Below, piece after piece: positions 11,371-23,115 of a stretch of 64,000 bases of DNA. Under the pieces are notes generated by a model. That model did no database searches and was not told where the DNA came from. It saw nothing but the letters and a program-made list of their open reading frames with translations. The stretch comes from Rhododendron vialii. Taxonomy: Eukaryota > Streptophyta > Magnoliopsida > Ericales > Ericaceae. The number at the start of each line of letters is the position of its first letter. Within the stretch, counting starts at the first letter, position 1. The stretch is taken from contig NC_080569.1 of the NCBI RefSeq assembly GCF_030253575.1, forward strand, positions 15,804,001-15,868,000, written 5' to 3'. A program made the translations under genes and the position numbers.

Positions 11371-11647
11371 GAGCATCTCCAATCCATGCTCTATTCCTCC
11401 ATTTGAGAGTATGAAACTCCTCCAACCCATCCTCTCAAGCCTCCTCTATTTGAGAGGATGGGATTTTGATCCTCCATATTTAGAGGATGGGAGAAAATAT
11501 GGAGGATCTCCTCTAAAATCACTTTATGAATATATAAAGGGTTTGTGGTTGGAGTAAATAGGAATAGTGATTTCCTCTAAAAATCACTTTTTGAATAAAA
11601 TAGAGTATTTTGATACTCTCAAATAGAGTATTGGATTGGAGATGCTC
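11371..11647. mobile_element. Tourist-type MITE (PIF/Harbinger)
   Basis: The 277-bp element begins GAGCATCTCCAATCCA and ends TGGATTGGAGATGCTC, a near-perfect inverted pair. It is flanked on both sides by TAA (11368-11370 and 11648-11650), the target duplication of Tourist/PIF-Harbinger elements. Non-coding. Confidence 0.88.
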
Positions 11648-11652
11648 TAATA

Positions 11653-11881
11653 TAGCTTTGTTTGGTTTGGAGTTTAGTTTTGGTAATAAGTGGAGAGAGA
11701 AATAAAGTAATAATTGAAAATATGGGTAATGGTTGGAGAAAGATAAAGAGAGATGAGAAAGTAATAATGAGAGAAATAGAATAATTATTGAAAAACTAAA
11801 CTAAAATATGAATCAAACACAACGGTTGTGACTCATTGGTCATGATCTGCTTAGTCGAGACAAAATGGGATGGAGGGAGTA
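11653..11881. mobile_element. Small TIR element and a Stowaway-like end
   Basis: Between 11655 and 11822 the outer sequences TTTGTTTGGTTTGGAG and its rough complement (ATGAATCAAACACAA) face each other. Just beyond, GGATGGAGGGAGTA at 11869-11882 matches the right terminus of a Stowaway MITE. A candidate left terminus (ACTCTCTCCCCC) lies at 10879. If they belong together, the LTR-like and Tourist sequences are nested inside. Confidence 0.4.
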
Positions 11882-12149
11882 AGCAACTGTAAGGTTTAAC
11901 CAAAAGAAAATTTTTCTTTTGCAATTAATCCGATAACATATACCTGCAAATCCTGGATGTGAGTAGCATTATAGATTTCCATGACAATTGGGGTTGTTCG
12001 ATTACCTCAATTCAGCACTTAAAACTGAATCAATTAAGTAATAAATAATTCAGTAGGTTTGACAACCATATTTTACATTGCTTAACAAATTAAGTATTAC
12101 TTAAAATATAAGCTAAAAAATTGAAAAAAAAATTAAGTAGCTAGCTAGC

Positions 12150-13496
12150 TGCTTGACCGATTCCTAGACCTAAAATAATAGGTTGCCCCAAGCGTAGGGC
12201 TGAGACCGGTGTAGCACAATACCCGGTAAGACCGGAGTCGAATCCACTAAGGACGGTGAAGTGTGTGCTGTGGAACCTCGGGTTGTTACTAATTAAACTG
12301 GCTCTTAGGTAACCACCCCTTGTCTTTTAATTGATTAATTAACTAACACTAACAGATAACTTGCTCAAACGATTAAAAAGAGAGGCACGGTCGTAGGGAA
12401 TCCAGCGCTCACTACCCAATCAAAATCCGCTCGCTTTTCAAGGTTCTAAAAAATGGTTAAATTTAGGGAGAATTGGAAACTCCGAAGGATGCGAATCCTA
12501 AGGTTGCCGGTCCCGTACACAGTGGCGAACAGGTTTTGGTCCCCTGTTTCCGCTCACATGAGCCCTGGCAATGCCTCGGATCGTCCAACGGACGTAATTT
12601 TCACCAACTAAATTTATTTAGTTAAATTAATGTGTGAAAAATTGCGAGACGAGTCCTAATTGGATAGCGACGCGCTTTTACCCAGCGACAAAACCTCAGA
12701 AAAACTACTCAATCATTATTAAAAATAAAAGAAAAGAAACCCTAGAATTAATCATGTTTTTTTTACGTGAGATGAAAAATAAATAAGAGATAACAACTAA
12801 TTGAATAAAAACAAATAACTTAAATTTAAGAACATGAATTAAAATGAGTTACTGGAGTGCGATTAATTGAACAAAGTATCAAATAACATGAAAGAAAAGA
12901 AACTGAAGTAAAACAAACGTAAGATCAGAAACTGCAAAAACAATATTCAGAACAAAACTTCCTGATGGCGGCCCCGTTCTTCGGTATGTAGTCGAAAAAG
13001 AAGTGATCGGCACTTTTTTTTTCTTCCTGCCTTCGAAAAATGATCTCGGCAGCCCCCTCTTCTATTTTGTCCGTCCGAAAAAGTAATGCTTCGTGCGTGA
13101 GAATCAGTCCCCTGGAACAAACCCTTGCTTCTCTTTTTATAATTCCCAGCCGTGGCCCCTTTCTTCCTTAGCCCATCACTTAGTCAAAATAAATTGTGAA
13201 CCAATGGGCCCACGTAGTAAACAAAAGTCCACGTTCTATTCTCTTACTTTCAGTGAACAATACAGTAATTCCTAGGCCAATTGAGTTGTAAATCAATACT
13301 CCATTTTGCACTTCAGATTAAACTCAACCAGCCCAACTTTGAGCACCATTCAAAATCCCAACTTCGCACTTTTTGTATCAAACTCTTCAAATACCTTCAA
13401 TACAAAAAATAAAGCATAAAATTTCAAATAATAATATAAATAGACTTAATAAAAATAAATTAGAGGGTGCGTATGTGAACATTTACGCGCCTATCA
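12150..13496. mobile_element. Probable solo LTR, 1347 bp
   Basis: Starts TGCTTGACC, ends CGCCTATCA and is flanked by the 5-bp duplication CTAGC (12145-12149 and 13497-13501). TG...CA ends plus a 5-bp duplication are the signature of an LTR element. No gag-pol frame lies inside, so a single LTR left after recombination is the simplest reading. Removing it restores a perfect palindrome at the target. Strand is not determined. Confidence 0.65.
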
Positions 13497-13544
13497 CTAG
13501 CTACTTAATTCTGGTTGAATTTTTTTGTATTTGCATTTAACAAT

Positions 13545-13905
13545 CATACCACCACCACAATCACTCCCACCACCACCACTACCGCTTCACCACCATCACC
13601 ATCAATCATCCACCACTTCCGCTACTCCACCACCACCACCATTAGCTACCATGCCGCCGCCCCCACCACAACGCCGCCATTACACAACCACCACTCCACC
13701 GCCACCACTCGCCACCACGGCCACCACGACGCCACCATTGCATGCACAACCACCACTCCACCGCCACCACTCCACTGCCACCACTCACTCCACCATTACA
13801 CCACTATCGCTCCACCGCCACCCCACCATTACACCACCACTCCAACACCCACCACCCCTTGCTCCATCACCACCAACCCACCACCACAATCACCACTCTA
13901 CCATT
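13545..13905. repeat. CCA/CAC-rich low-complexity tract
   Basis: About 360 bp dominated by CAC and CCA triplets. Plus-strand frames through it give His-, Thr- and Pro-rich strings with no domain. Confidence 0.85.
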
Positions 13906-14148
13906 ACCATAAATACATTGTGACTATTAGTAAATTAAGAGAAAATCGGAACTAAAATTAATTTATTATTTTTTAATTAGAAAATTAGAGGCCGGTCCTG
14001 TTTTTTAGATTGTGTTTCATCCCAACCCTAAAATATTTTTCCCAAACCTGTATAGGCTCGGTTATGTACATAATGACATTTTTCACCCTCAAGCCAAATC
14101 GACTCCCCTCTCTCTCTAAATTCTCGGACCTCTCATGAATCATGATTC

Positions 14149-14790
14149 TCATCTCTCCCCATCCCATCCCATCCCACCCCACCCCAGCCCCCGACCCCCA
14201 CCACCAACACCCAGTGCAAGATCGGCCCCGTCGTCAACTTCTCCGACAAGTCTGCTTTCGCCGACGGCAAATAGAGTAGATCCAAGTATTCTTCCAGCCT
14301 TTTGTTCGCCACGTTTCTCCCTTGATCTTCTATACTGAGCTCTGGTTGACATGGTTGATGATTGAGAGTGAAGCAATGGAGGACGAACGAGGCATTTTCG
14401 GATTTGTCGGACGGTGGCGAGAGGACTCAAACCATCGGTTTGGCTCGTGATCTCCATGACTCCATCTCTGTTTCGCCGGAAAAAAATGGTATAGTTCGTG
14501 TTCATAGAACGGGATCGTTCACCATCAATCCAGCTGTATCTTCATAAACTTGCGATGGTCTTAAGAGGCCTCTGAATTCCATCAAATAAATTTCCCAAAA
14601 TTCCAGGACCCAACTCCACTGACAAAGGCTTGTGTGTTCGTAGAACGGGACAAATGGTCTAGTTGCTTTTCTTTTTGTAGTTTAATGGTGGAATCTAGAA
14701 AGTAGTTGTAGGGTGCAAGCGTATAAATTGTTGGAAGAAACCAGATTCGCGTCCCCAATCAAGTCGGAGAAAGAATCGCGAATCCACTAG
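14149..14790. other. Unassigned sequence between repeats
   Basis: Moderately GC-rich, with a short CCCATCCCATCC tandem at about 14158-14180 and frames on both strands that I cannot match to a family. It leads directly into the 68-bp tandem array. Confidence 0.3.
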
Positions 14791-15500
14791 GTGGGTTATG
14801 AGAACTGTATATGCGAATTGTTTATTTTAGTGTATCATGGGTTTATGTAAATTGTACGGTGGATTATGAGAACTGCATATGTCAACTGTTTATTTTAATG
14901 TGTGGTAAGGCTATGTGAACTGTACAGTGGGCTATGTGAACTGTGTAGTGGGCTATGAGAACTGTATATGGAAACTGTTTATTTTAATGTGTGGTGAGGC
15001 TATGTGAACTATATTGTGGGTTATGAGAACTCCATATGCGAATTGTTTATTTTAATGTGTAGTAAGACTATGTGAACTATGCGGGAGGCTATGAGAACTG
15101 CATATGCGAATTGTGTATTTTAGTGTGTTGTAAGACTATGTGAACTGTGAGGTGGGCTATGAGAACTGCATATGCGAATTATTTATTTTAGTATATCATG
15201 AGGCTATGTGAACTTTGCGATAGGCTATAAGAACTGTTTATTTTAGTGTGCCATGAGATTATGTGAACTGTGCAGTGAGCTATGAGAAATGCTTATTTTA
15301 GTGTGTGGTAAAGCTATGTGAACTGCGCGGTGAGCTATGAGAACTGCATGTGCGAATTGTTTATTTTAGTATGTCGTGAGGTTATGTGAACTGTGCGGTG
15401 GGTTATGAGAACTGTATATGTAAACTGCTTATTTTAGTTTGTGGTGAGGCTATGTGAATTGTGCGGTGAGTTATGAGAATTGCATGTGTAAATTGGTGGT
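14790..15500. repeat. Degenerate tandem array, about 68-bp unit
   Basis: About eleven units. Each carries GGCTATGAGAACTGCATATG, then a TTGTTTATTTTAGTGTG phrase, then GAGGCTATGTGAACTGTG. Units are 66-70 bp, with a few shortened ones (for example near 15227-15300). The half-motifs CTATGAGAACT and CTATGTGAACT are themselves related, so the unit looks like an older duplication of a shorter repeat. Confidence 0.85.
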
Positions 15501-15659
15501 GGAGGATTTTCTCTATTTTCTTTTTCTTTTTCTTTTAAATATTTTATTTTTCGGCCTAACTTTTTTATTACTACTACTATACTTGGTTGGATTTTAGTTG
15601 AGTGCTACAAATTTGTTAAATTTTTTGGTACTTCAAAAAATTGTTCAATTTTTGTTTGT

Positions 15660-16050
15660 ATGTGCATTTTTATGAGAATTGGGTATTTTCTATGAGATTT
15701 GTGTATTTGTCCATGAAAACTGTCTATAAGAACTATGTACTTTTCATGAGAACTGTGTATTTTCTATGAGAATTGTGTATTTTCTACGAGAACTGTTTAT
15801 GAGAACTGTGTATTTTATAGGAGAACATTGTATTTTTCTATAAGAACTGTGTATTATACATGAAAATTGTGTATTTTCTACGGAAATATTGTATTTTTCT
15901 ATGAGAACTGTATATTTTTCTAAGAGAACTGTGTATTGTCCATGACAACTATCTATGAGAACTGTGTATTTTTCATGAGAACTGTATATTTTCTATGACA
16001 ACTACGTATTTTCTATGAGAATTGTATATTTTAGTGTGTAGTGATGCTAT
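15660..16050. repeat. Short-period array of the same motif
   Basis: Continues the neighbouring 68-bp array with a much shorter, irregular period of about 20-27 bp. Each unit is a variant of TATGAGAACTGTGTATTTTC. It is probably derived from one half of the longer unit. Confidence 0.8.
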
Positions 16051-16059
16051 TTGAACTGT

Positions 16060-16313
16060 GTATTTTTTTAGTTCACATAGACATTTCACATAGTTCTCAT
16101 AGAACTGACTATGAGAATTTGTAGTTCTCATAGTCAGTTCACATAGCCAATGGTATTTTTGTCCGAAACAATTCTCATAATTATAGACAGTTCTCATAGG
16201 GACAGTTTTCATAGAAATAGTTCTCATTGACAGTTCTCATAGAGACAATTCTCATAATAACAGTTCTCATAGAGACAATTCTCATAATAACAGTTTTCAT
16301 AGAGAATTTTCAT
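16060..16313. repeat. Reverse-complement continuation of the array
   Basis: The motif turns round here: AGTTCTCATAG and AGTTCACATAG replace CTATGAGAACT and CTATGTGAACT. The whole 14790-16313 block is therefore a lopsided inverted repeat with its turning point near 16060-16130. Confidence 0.8.
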
Positions 16314-17235
16314 AGCAAAATGTATTTTTTTCAATCTTACATAATTTCACATTCAATATAAATCTTGTTCAGTAGATATCGTTGAGTATGTTCCAAAAAT
16401 ATAATTTTTTTTAAAAATGAATATCTACAACAAAATATATGACTTTTTAAAATTTAAACAGTGTTTTAAAGGTGCACCAATGCTCCATGAGCATTGGATA
16501 ATTTTTCTATACTAGATGCTCTCTAGTTCCGTGCGCTGATGCACGTGAAGGGGCATGGTTGGAATAAAAAATACAAATAATTGTGCAGGACTAAATTAAG
16601 TCCAAACCTAATAATTTTTGGGGCCGGCCTAAAAATTTCCCTTTTTTAATTAAGTACTTAATATATTTATCAAACAGTTTTTCGACTTAAAAAATTCAGC
16701 ATTCAATTTTTCAGTTTTATCAAACAGTTAGCTGACCGATTACCGATTAACATTATCAACCCAGAGAACTTTAGTCTAGATTTTTTTAGGGTCCTTACAA
16801 TCACTAAAGAATGATTATTATTATTTTTCCTGGTTTCATATGCTTTTTATGGATTCATAAACATTGAGAAGTTGTACTTAAACTTCTCAAACATGATGAG
16901 AACAAAACAAGGTGGACCATCAACCGAACTGATAGACAAGAAATTAAACTAATTACAAACTCGATAGATAGATGTAAATGAATTGTGCATAACAAGAAAT
17001 CCATCCCTCAAATTCTTACAAGCTCTGCAACAACAGAATTACTTAACAGCACCAAAGTTATGCATAATATTAAACATTCAAAACCCCAAAAGAAATATTT
17101 TTTTTCAAAGAATGTCCCGCTCACCAATCTAACTCTCACAGATCTCACTCCCAAGCCAAATACGAAGAAAAAGCCATGAATGTAAAAATATTTAGGGACA
17201 ATAAACAGGATGTATGGAACTCTTGTATATAGATC
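16314..17235. other. Intergenic DNA downstream of the patellin gene
   Basis: AT-rich, no gene. GGGGCCGGCCTAAA near 16620 resembles one end of the hAT-type MITE at 8162 but lacks a partner. The last few hundred bases before 17236 would include the patellin 3' untranslated region. Confidence 0.5.
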
Positions 17236-19589
17236 TCAAAAGGCGCTCTTCTTGGTCTTGTATCTATACAACACCTTCTTCTTCTTGCTCGAACAATTCT
17301 CAATCGTTAGGACAATCTTCCCCGGTTCATTGGTCCTAAAAGTGTTGCGAATTGGTTCTCCATTCGAGCTCATTTTTCTTGTCTTCTGAACAATAATGCT
17401 GTAGGAGCCCTCGTCCAAGGGGACGAATTCCTCCTTGTAGTTCACTTCCCAACCCAAAACTGTCAAATCCCAAATGAATGTGGCTCCAACCTGTTAACAT
17501 CATAACATCAAACACCTTCAGTCATGAATCCCAATGACCATTCAATGCGGAAACGAAGAAAAGTTCTGTTTAGTACCTCTGTAGCGTTTATTTCTACGGT
17601 TGCTGTTGATCCGGCCTTGATGATGAGTTCAGAAACTGCACTATCATCAAATGAAAACTCGAAATCATTCTCCCTTTTCAGGCCACCATACTGGATGGGG
17701 ATTTCCTCAACAGGAATGTACCTGTCCAAGGTTCTTTAAGTCAATAGCATTTCTTCCCGAATGGAGAAATTATACGCAAGAACTATAGTGTTTCTGTGGC
17801 CGGCCTTACCTGATCAAGGTCTCTGTGACCTTCCCGGGACGAGCAACCACGAATTTGCTCCTGGTTCTTTGTGTTAGGAAAGGGGATAAGAGGGCATTGA
17901 ACGCGTAGTACCAGAAAGGGACATTGATGAATATCTGCAGCCAAGAAATTTGTAAGACACATCTGTATCTTGAAGGAAGCTTCACATTTGTATTTACATT
18001 TTCTAAATAAAACAGTATTAACACCCATCACACTGTCGAGGAACCCAGATCCTCGACAAAAGCTTGAGAAATCAGATCTACAAGAAGTTTGTGAAATAGA
18101 AATTTTGTGACCCATAAGCCCTCTTTAGAACCCAAAAAACAAAAGCTTCACAGATTCGGATACGTGTTGCGTAACTGATACAGAAATTTTAATACCCATC
18201 TACCATCTTAGAACCCAAACTTCAGCAAAAGCTTCAACATTTAGATCTGTAACAAAATATGACATGAAAATCTTAAAACCCATCAACCCTCTCAGACTTA
18301 AACCTTAACAAGAGAAGATTCACATATTCAGATCTCAAATCACCAAACAAAATAGAAATTTCAACGCCCATCAGCCCTCTTAGAATCCAAGCCTTCACAA
18401 AACATATTATAGTGACTAACAGATTAATGTTCATGTCTTCAATGAGTGAATGCAGTATCAAACTTTAAGATCCATCAACTCCTCTTAGAACACAAACATC
18501 AACAATCAACAAAAGCTTAACATGTTTAGATATAGAGTGAGTAAATAAACTGGAAATTCAGAAATTGCTTACGTTTCTCGCAACGAATTCTGGGTAGTTG
18601 TCTTGGAGAAGCCCAACAGCTTGCTTTGTGGCGACCCGGAGTTCTTTCTTGGATGGTCCAGCGGAGTTCCTGAGATCATTGATTTGAAGCAATGAGTTAA
18701 CACCTCCAGCCTTGAAATCAAGCTTTTGAATGCCCTTCTCCATCAGCTGGAACCTCCACCTCAAGAACCTCTCACGCTTCTCTTCCGTCCCAAACGCCTT
18801 CTCATACAGCTCATTGCTTTCGAAAGCCCCAAAGATGTTGTAACAAATGGGATGGCCCTCGCGATCAACCCCGCTCATGTAGGCGAAAGAGCCCAAATCA
18901 GAGCCCAAATCCTCATCCAGGATCGAATCTGCCTTGAACTCCTTCCTCCATTGAAGGGTTTTCACCACCATCTCATATGCATCATTGACTTTGAAATCCC
19001 TGGCCCTCAAAAACTTCAAGAGAACCACATCTAAGCCCTCACCTCCCTTGCTAGGCAAAAGTGGTACCCCCCAAATTGAGATATCCTCATCAATCTCAAC
19101 CCTTTTGCCCTCATCACAAACCACATCACTCCCCTCCTTTCCTTCCTCCTTCTCTTCTGACTCGACGCATTCAATGGTTTTCTCTTCCGTAGTACCCTCC
19201 TCCGGCTTCGTCTCTCCCTCCACCTCGACTTTCAATTCCTCAGTCTGTTCTTCAGCCACTTTTTCCTCTGTCACTTCTGAGGCTGGTTCCTCTTTTGCAT
19301 TTTCTTTGGGCTCTTCTTTCTTGAACAAATTGTTTCCAAGTACAGCCTCTTCGAGTTTCGATTTCAACTCACTCAAGGCCTTCTTCTCGTGCTCTTTTAG
19401 ATCGGAGGGAAAATTGCTTTCTTCCCTGTACGAAGAGCTTTTCTCAACATCCTTGGAAATGGGTTCATCCTCAATTTTTTTATCCTCCACCTCTTTGACA
19501 ACAATCTTCAAATCTTCTTCTGCTTCTGGTTGTTGCGAAACGACCACCTCGGCCACTTGGGTTTCTTGAGATATCACCTCAACAGTCAT
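17236..19589 (-). CDS. PATL: Patellin (Sec14/CRAL-TRIO plus GOLD domain protein), 513 aa
   Basis: Phosphoinositide-binding Sec14-like protein; plant patellins act at membranes and the cell plate in trafficking and auxin-carrier placement. Four exons by splice sites and frame: 18573-19589, 17810-17934, 17577-17721, 17236-17490, with all joins in frame. The start is the ATG at 19589 (ACCATGACT context). Residues 1-165 are the acidic Glu/Lys-rich low-complexity region typical of the family. CRAL-TRIO N (KFLRARDFKVNDAYEM) lies near residues 190-215 and the Sec14 lipid pocket near 235-395 (FAYMSGVDREGHPICYN, then INVPFWYYAFNALLSPFLTQ). The GOLD domain runs from about 400 (VEEIPIQYGGL) to the C-terminus, with WDLTVLGWEVNYKEEFVP and the lysine-rich KKKKVLYRYKTKKSAF. 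No defect is seen. It is nearest to the patellin 3/5 type by layout, but the subgroup is inferred. Confidence 0.95.
18015..18545. repeat. Minisatellite inside patellin intron 1
   Basis: The first patellin intron (17935-18572) is largely built from about six degenerate units of 83-102 bp. On the plus strand units begin near 18020, 18110, 18193, 18277, 18368 and 18470 with a phrase like ACCCATCAACCCTCTTAGAA, followed by CAAAAGCTTCA and TTCAGATCT. Confidence 0.75.
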
Positions 19590-19628
19590 GGTGGATGCAA
19601 TCCGCTGATCCAACTAAAGATTGTTGCC

Positions 19629-19714
19629 CTGGATGTGGGTCAAGAACAAAATGTTACTACAAAATAGTACTTAATAAAAATTTCTGAAAGAAAGTGAAAG
19701 AAAACCCAAATTAC
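19629..19714 (-). other. Likely 5'-UTR intron of the patellin gene
   Basis: On the minus strand AAAAG|GTAATTTGG (donor after 19715) and CCACATCCAG|GG (acceptor before 19628) bracket 86 bp upstream of the start codon. A leader intron is inferred from splice consensus only. Confidence 0.4.
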
Positions 19715-19803
19715 CTTTTGTTAAAGCCTGTGTATACCTCTTTAGTATTCTCTGTCTCTCTGTGGTTTGAGGGTGGTGTTTGGGGTGATGGGGTGAGCAA
19801 CGG

Positions 19804-19810
19804 TTATATA
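19804..19810 (-). promoter_or_regulatory. Possible TATA box of the patellin gene
   Basis: TATATAA on the minus strand, about 215 bp upstream of the start codon. This fits a leader containing the small intron proposed at 19629-19714. Confidence 0.45.
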
Positions 19811-20137
19811 TTTGGGGAAAGATTCAAAAAAGACCCCACAACAACGGTCACCCATCTGGAAGCCACCGCATAATGAACCGTTGGGATTCTTTTTTGTTCC
19901 TCGGGTTGTGCTAGCCTGGAGTCCAGCAATATTTGACGTGCCAAGAATCATTTCAGCCCCACTTATACTTTATCGTGTGTGTGCGCGCGCATGTATTTTG
20001 GAGCTGTAATCATGACATACACACCCAACCCCCAATTGTGGTGACATGGAATTGAATGTCATAAAGTTAAATTCCGTAAATTTGTAGGAGTAACTCTTAG
20101 GCCCAATTTTGTTTTTTTTATTTTTTATTTTTACGAT

Positions 20138-20434
20138 CATGCTAACCTCCGTCCATTAGACGGAGGATTATACACTAATAATTTCAAACAAATTCGGATA
20201 TCAATACATATTTTACAGATATTAATAGGTTAGTGATAATGTCAAAACTCCAACACATAAAACTGATAAAAGTCTTGTACATTGCACATGGTACAAGTTT
20301 TTTGTGCACTAGAGTTTTAGCGCAAACAAAAATAATTTTGGCATTATCATTTTCCTATTAATATATTTTTTGCAAATTTCAATGCATCTTTTACCTACTA
20401 TTCTCCACCATGAGGGCGGAGGTTAGCATTTTTC
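20138..20434. mobile_element. MITE with GCTAACCTCCG ends
   Basis: About 290 bp bounded by CATGCTAACCTCCGTCC and GGGCGGAGGTTAGCAT, an inverted pair. Non-coding. The target duplication could not be settled, so the superfamily is open. An internal phrase, AAAAGTCTTGTACATTGC, recurs with small changes at 47868-47890. Confidence 0.65.
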
Positions 20435-20927
20435 CTTAATAAAAGTCGTGCAATTTCCGTAGAGATCCTGCGGTTTGTTAGTAACTCATTATATTTTAAT
20501 TTCACCCTTAGCAAGTAGTATGTCATTACATTTGTCCGCGTAATTAAACTTAAAAGAAAAGGGATATGATTTAAACCAATTAGAATCAAATTTTGTGAAA
20601 ATGTGATTTAGCTATAAAAAAAATGTTGTAATCATCATTATAATTTATTTTCACCTTCGCGTTTTGTCATTACTCTAACTAATATTCATGATCTGTTAAC
20701 GTAGTTTTAGAATCACTCAAAGATTAAATGTACGTGAAGGTGGGTACAATTTATACTTCGCAAGCAAATTTGATCAGAAGAAAACATTATAACAAAAGAA
20801 GTAGCAGCAAATAAAAGTAGTAAAAAGTTGGTTAAAAATGGTCATGAATGGGGTTGTCTTTACGTGGGATGACAACAAATTCTCCAATTTTAAGTGGCTG
20901 AAATCTGTCTTTTTTCCAATAAATAAA

Positions 20928-21055
20928 AGGAATTAATTTTGTCACTCTCCTTTTTTGTTAATGTTACTCATCTTCTCTCATAAAATAAATTATTTAATCA
21001 AGACACAAAGAAAAATAGTATTAACAAAAAGAGTAGTGACAAAATCACTCCCTTA
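20928..21055. mobile_element. Small hairpin MITE, diverged copy
   Basis: Opens with a phrase like TTTTGTCACTCTCC and closes with its rough reverse complement, GTAGTGACAAAATCACTCCC. Clearly related to the better-preserved hairpin at 25365-25488. Confidence 0.6.
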
Positions 21056-22069
21056 AATAACTAATAGTAGAAGGGTACAAATTACAACCAAGACAGACAG
21101 CAGTGAATTAAAAAAGTAGTGGGAAAGCATGTTTGTTTTGTGCCAAGTACCTCGCCAGCGCAAATTAAGGGAAAAGAATATATAGTACTATAGTACTAAC
21201 CAATCATTATCCAGTGGGTGGAGGAGTCTTCTTATTATGCTCCTGTTGCCCGAGAGCCCCAATAAGTGGGTCCCCTACCCGTCATCAAATGTTCTGTTGC
21301 CACCTGGCATTGAGTCTATACTTGGCATATTTACCGCCTCTCTATCCGGCAGTAATAATTTAAAAATATATTGCAACAGTTGATTGATAAGATCAATGGT
21401 CCGTCTACCACGCTCAACGTTGTAGTACACCAGCTAGTGTTTCCCAATCCCCTCCATGTGGTAGATCTAATTGCTCCAACAAAGAATCCACTAAGAGAAT
21501 AAACAATTTCATTACCATTCATAAACAATGAATTTCATTACCATATTAATCAAATGCAAAAGGATTTTTTTTTAAATCGGAAGGCGAAAACTATTATACC
21601 TAACTTGGCTCATCAACTTACGGAAGGACTTAATGAGAAAAAGAAAAGATAAGCTAGTAGCCAGAAAAAATTCAATTCAATTTCTTAACTGTGTTAGTAA
21701 TTTCTTTCATAGATTCAGGGAAAGATATGTAGTGCATCAAGAGTTCAATTTTATTCATTCACTTGGAATTTCAGTCAACGTTATTCGCATCTATATTGGT
21801 GAATGATTTGAATCGAAAATTATGAATAATTAAGGGGTATTTGGATGTCTATAACATGCATTTTGATTTCTGTATTATTGGTTTCGAGTGATTGGATCCG
21901 CTTCTATTGAGAGGAATAACAACGTAACACACCAAGGATCTAGATGGAATTTTTAAACTTTTGCCACTCAAACCTTATTGTTGTATGAGCTGTATGTACC
22001 AAAATTTCCCCCACTAATTGATTTGTATAATTAGTCAACCATTTTAGCTGTACGATGACCAGTGTTTCA
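21056..22069. other. Intergenic DNA, no gene seen
   Basis: AT-rich, with no domain or clear repeat recognised. Confidence 0.5.
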
Positions 22070-23115
22070 TTGACGCGGCGGAATTCACGAGAGACTAGTT
22101 AGCGTACTAGTCCAAACGAGATAAACAACTCGTCGCAACGAGCAAATCTTGCGCACAAGAAAAAGAGAGAATCTCTGTAATATTATTGATAAAAGTTTAA
22201 AAGTCTAATAATTGAATAGGTTACAGCCCTTTTTATAAGACCCTAACCCTAAAAATCCTACTGTAAAAGAAATAATAAATCATGCCAAAACAAGCGGCAT
22301 TAAATAAAAGATATTTCCTAATTAATTAAAATAAAATCTTAATTCTTGTAGACCAAGAATTCTAATAAAGGTAGAAATCAAAATCAAACTGAATACGGAA
22401 AGTTAATAATTCTAACATAAACGAAAATATTCCTAATCAAAATTTTATTCTAAAACAATAAAAATAAAATACAAAAATTCTCCATTTTTGTCCTACATCA
22501 GTCTCATTTTCTTCAAAAGAACTCGACCTCGAGTTCTCATTAGAAACTTGCCACCTTCCATTCCAAAGAAATAGATATTTGGAATACTCCAACCTCTTGT
22601 TCGTCTTCCAAAAATCATTTAAAGAAAAGTATTTATTGCAATGATCTTTTCTCTTCGTACTTCAACTTGTTAACAAGATGTATTAGACGAATGTTCGGAA
22701 CCCAATCAAATTGTTGCACACCAAGAAAATCAACAAAATTAGCATCATTAATTCTGCTTTGCCCGCAATCATGTTTTGAATCCTTTCCATGAATGTATTC
22801 TTCGACATGATCGTTGACTGAATCTTTTGAATCTACTTTTTCGGACACCAATTTACTTTCGTCAATGTCGCTAACCAAAATCTCCTCATTGACACTAATA
22901 TTAGTATCAACCACCTCCAATGGACAATTATTTTGGTCATCAACAACTTGATCACCAACATCGATACCATTTTTTTTATTATCAACTTCAATTATAGTTT
23001 CCTCTTTGATTTTGATTTCTACCTTTATTAGAATTCTTGGTCTACAAGAATTAAGATTTTATTCTAAAACAATAAAAATAAAATACAAAAATTCTCAATT
23101 TTTGTCCTACATCGT
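22070..23115 (-). mobile_element. Rearranged LTR retrotransposon remnant
   Basis: On the minus strand, 22633-22920 encodes an acidic segment ending QFDWVPNIRLIHLVNKLKYE and a stop. Near 22490-22545 lies a frame with ENSRSSSFEENETDVGQ, the sort of acidic tail found at the end of plant Ty3-type polyproteins. A 60-bp phrase with TAAAACAATAAAAATAAAA is repeated directly (22439-22501 and 23054-23115), and a neighbouring phrase around CTTGTAGACCAAGAATTC is repeated in inverted form (22340-22385 and 23015-23052). Rearrangement has destroyed the original structure. No reverse transcriptase or integrase remains. Confidence 0.5.

Noticed and set aside
13515-13955. His/Thr/Pro-rich frames of 130-146 codons
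   Set aside because: Pure translation of a CCA/CAC low-complexity tract; two overlapping frames look equally protein-like.
14790-16313. CRISPR-like array
   Set aside because: Units are contiguous and degenerate with no unique spacers, and the organism is a plant.
18985-19569. 194-codon serine-rich plus-strand frame
   Set aside because: Shadow of the acidic Glu/Lys-rich N-terminus of patellin, whose GAA/GAG codons read as TTC/CTC on the other strand.
19590-19613. Upstream start for patellin
   Set aside because: The frame extends upstream, but the first codon is TTG; the only ATG in good context is at 19589.
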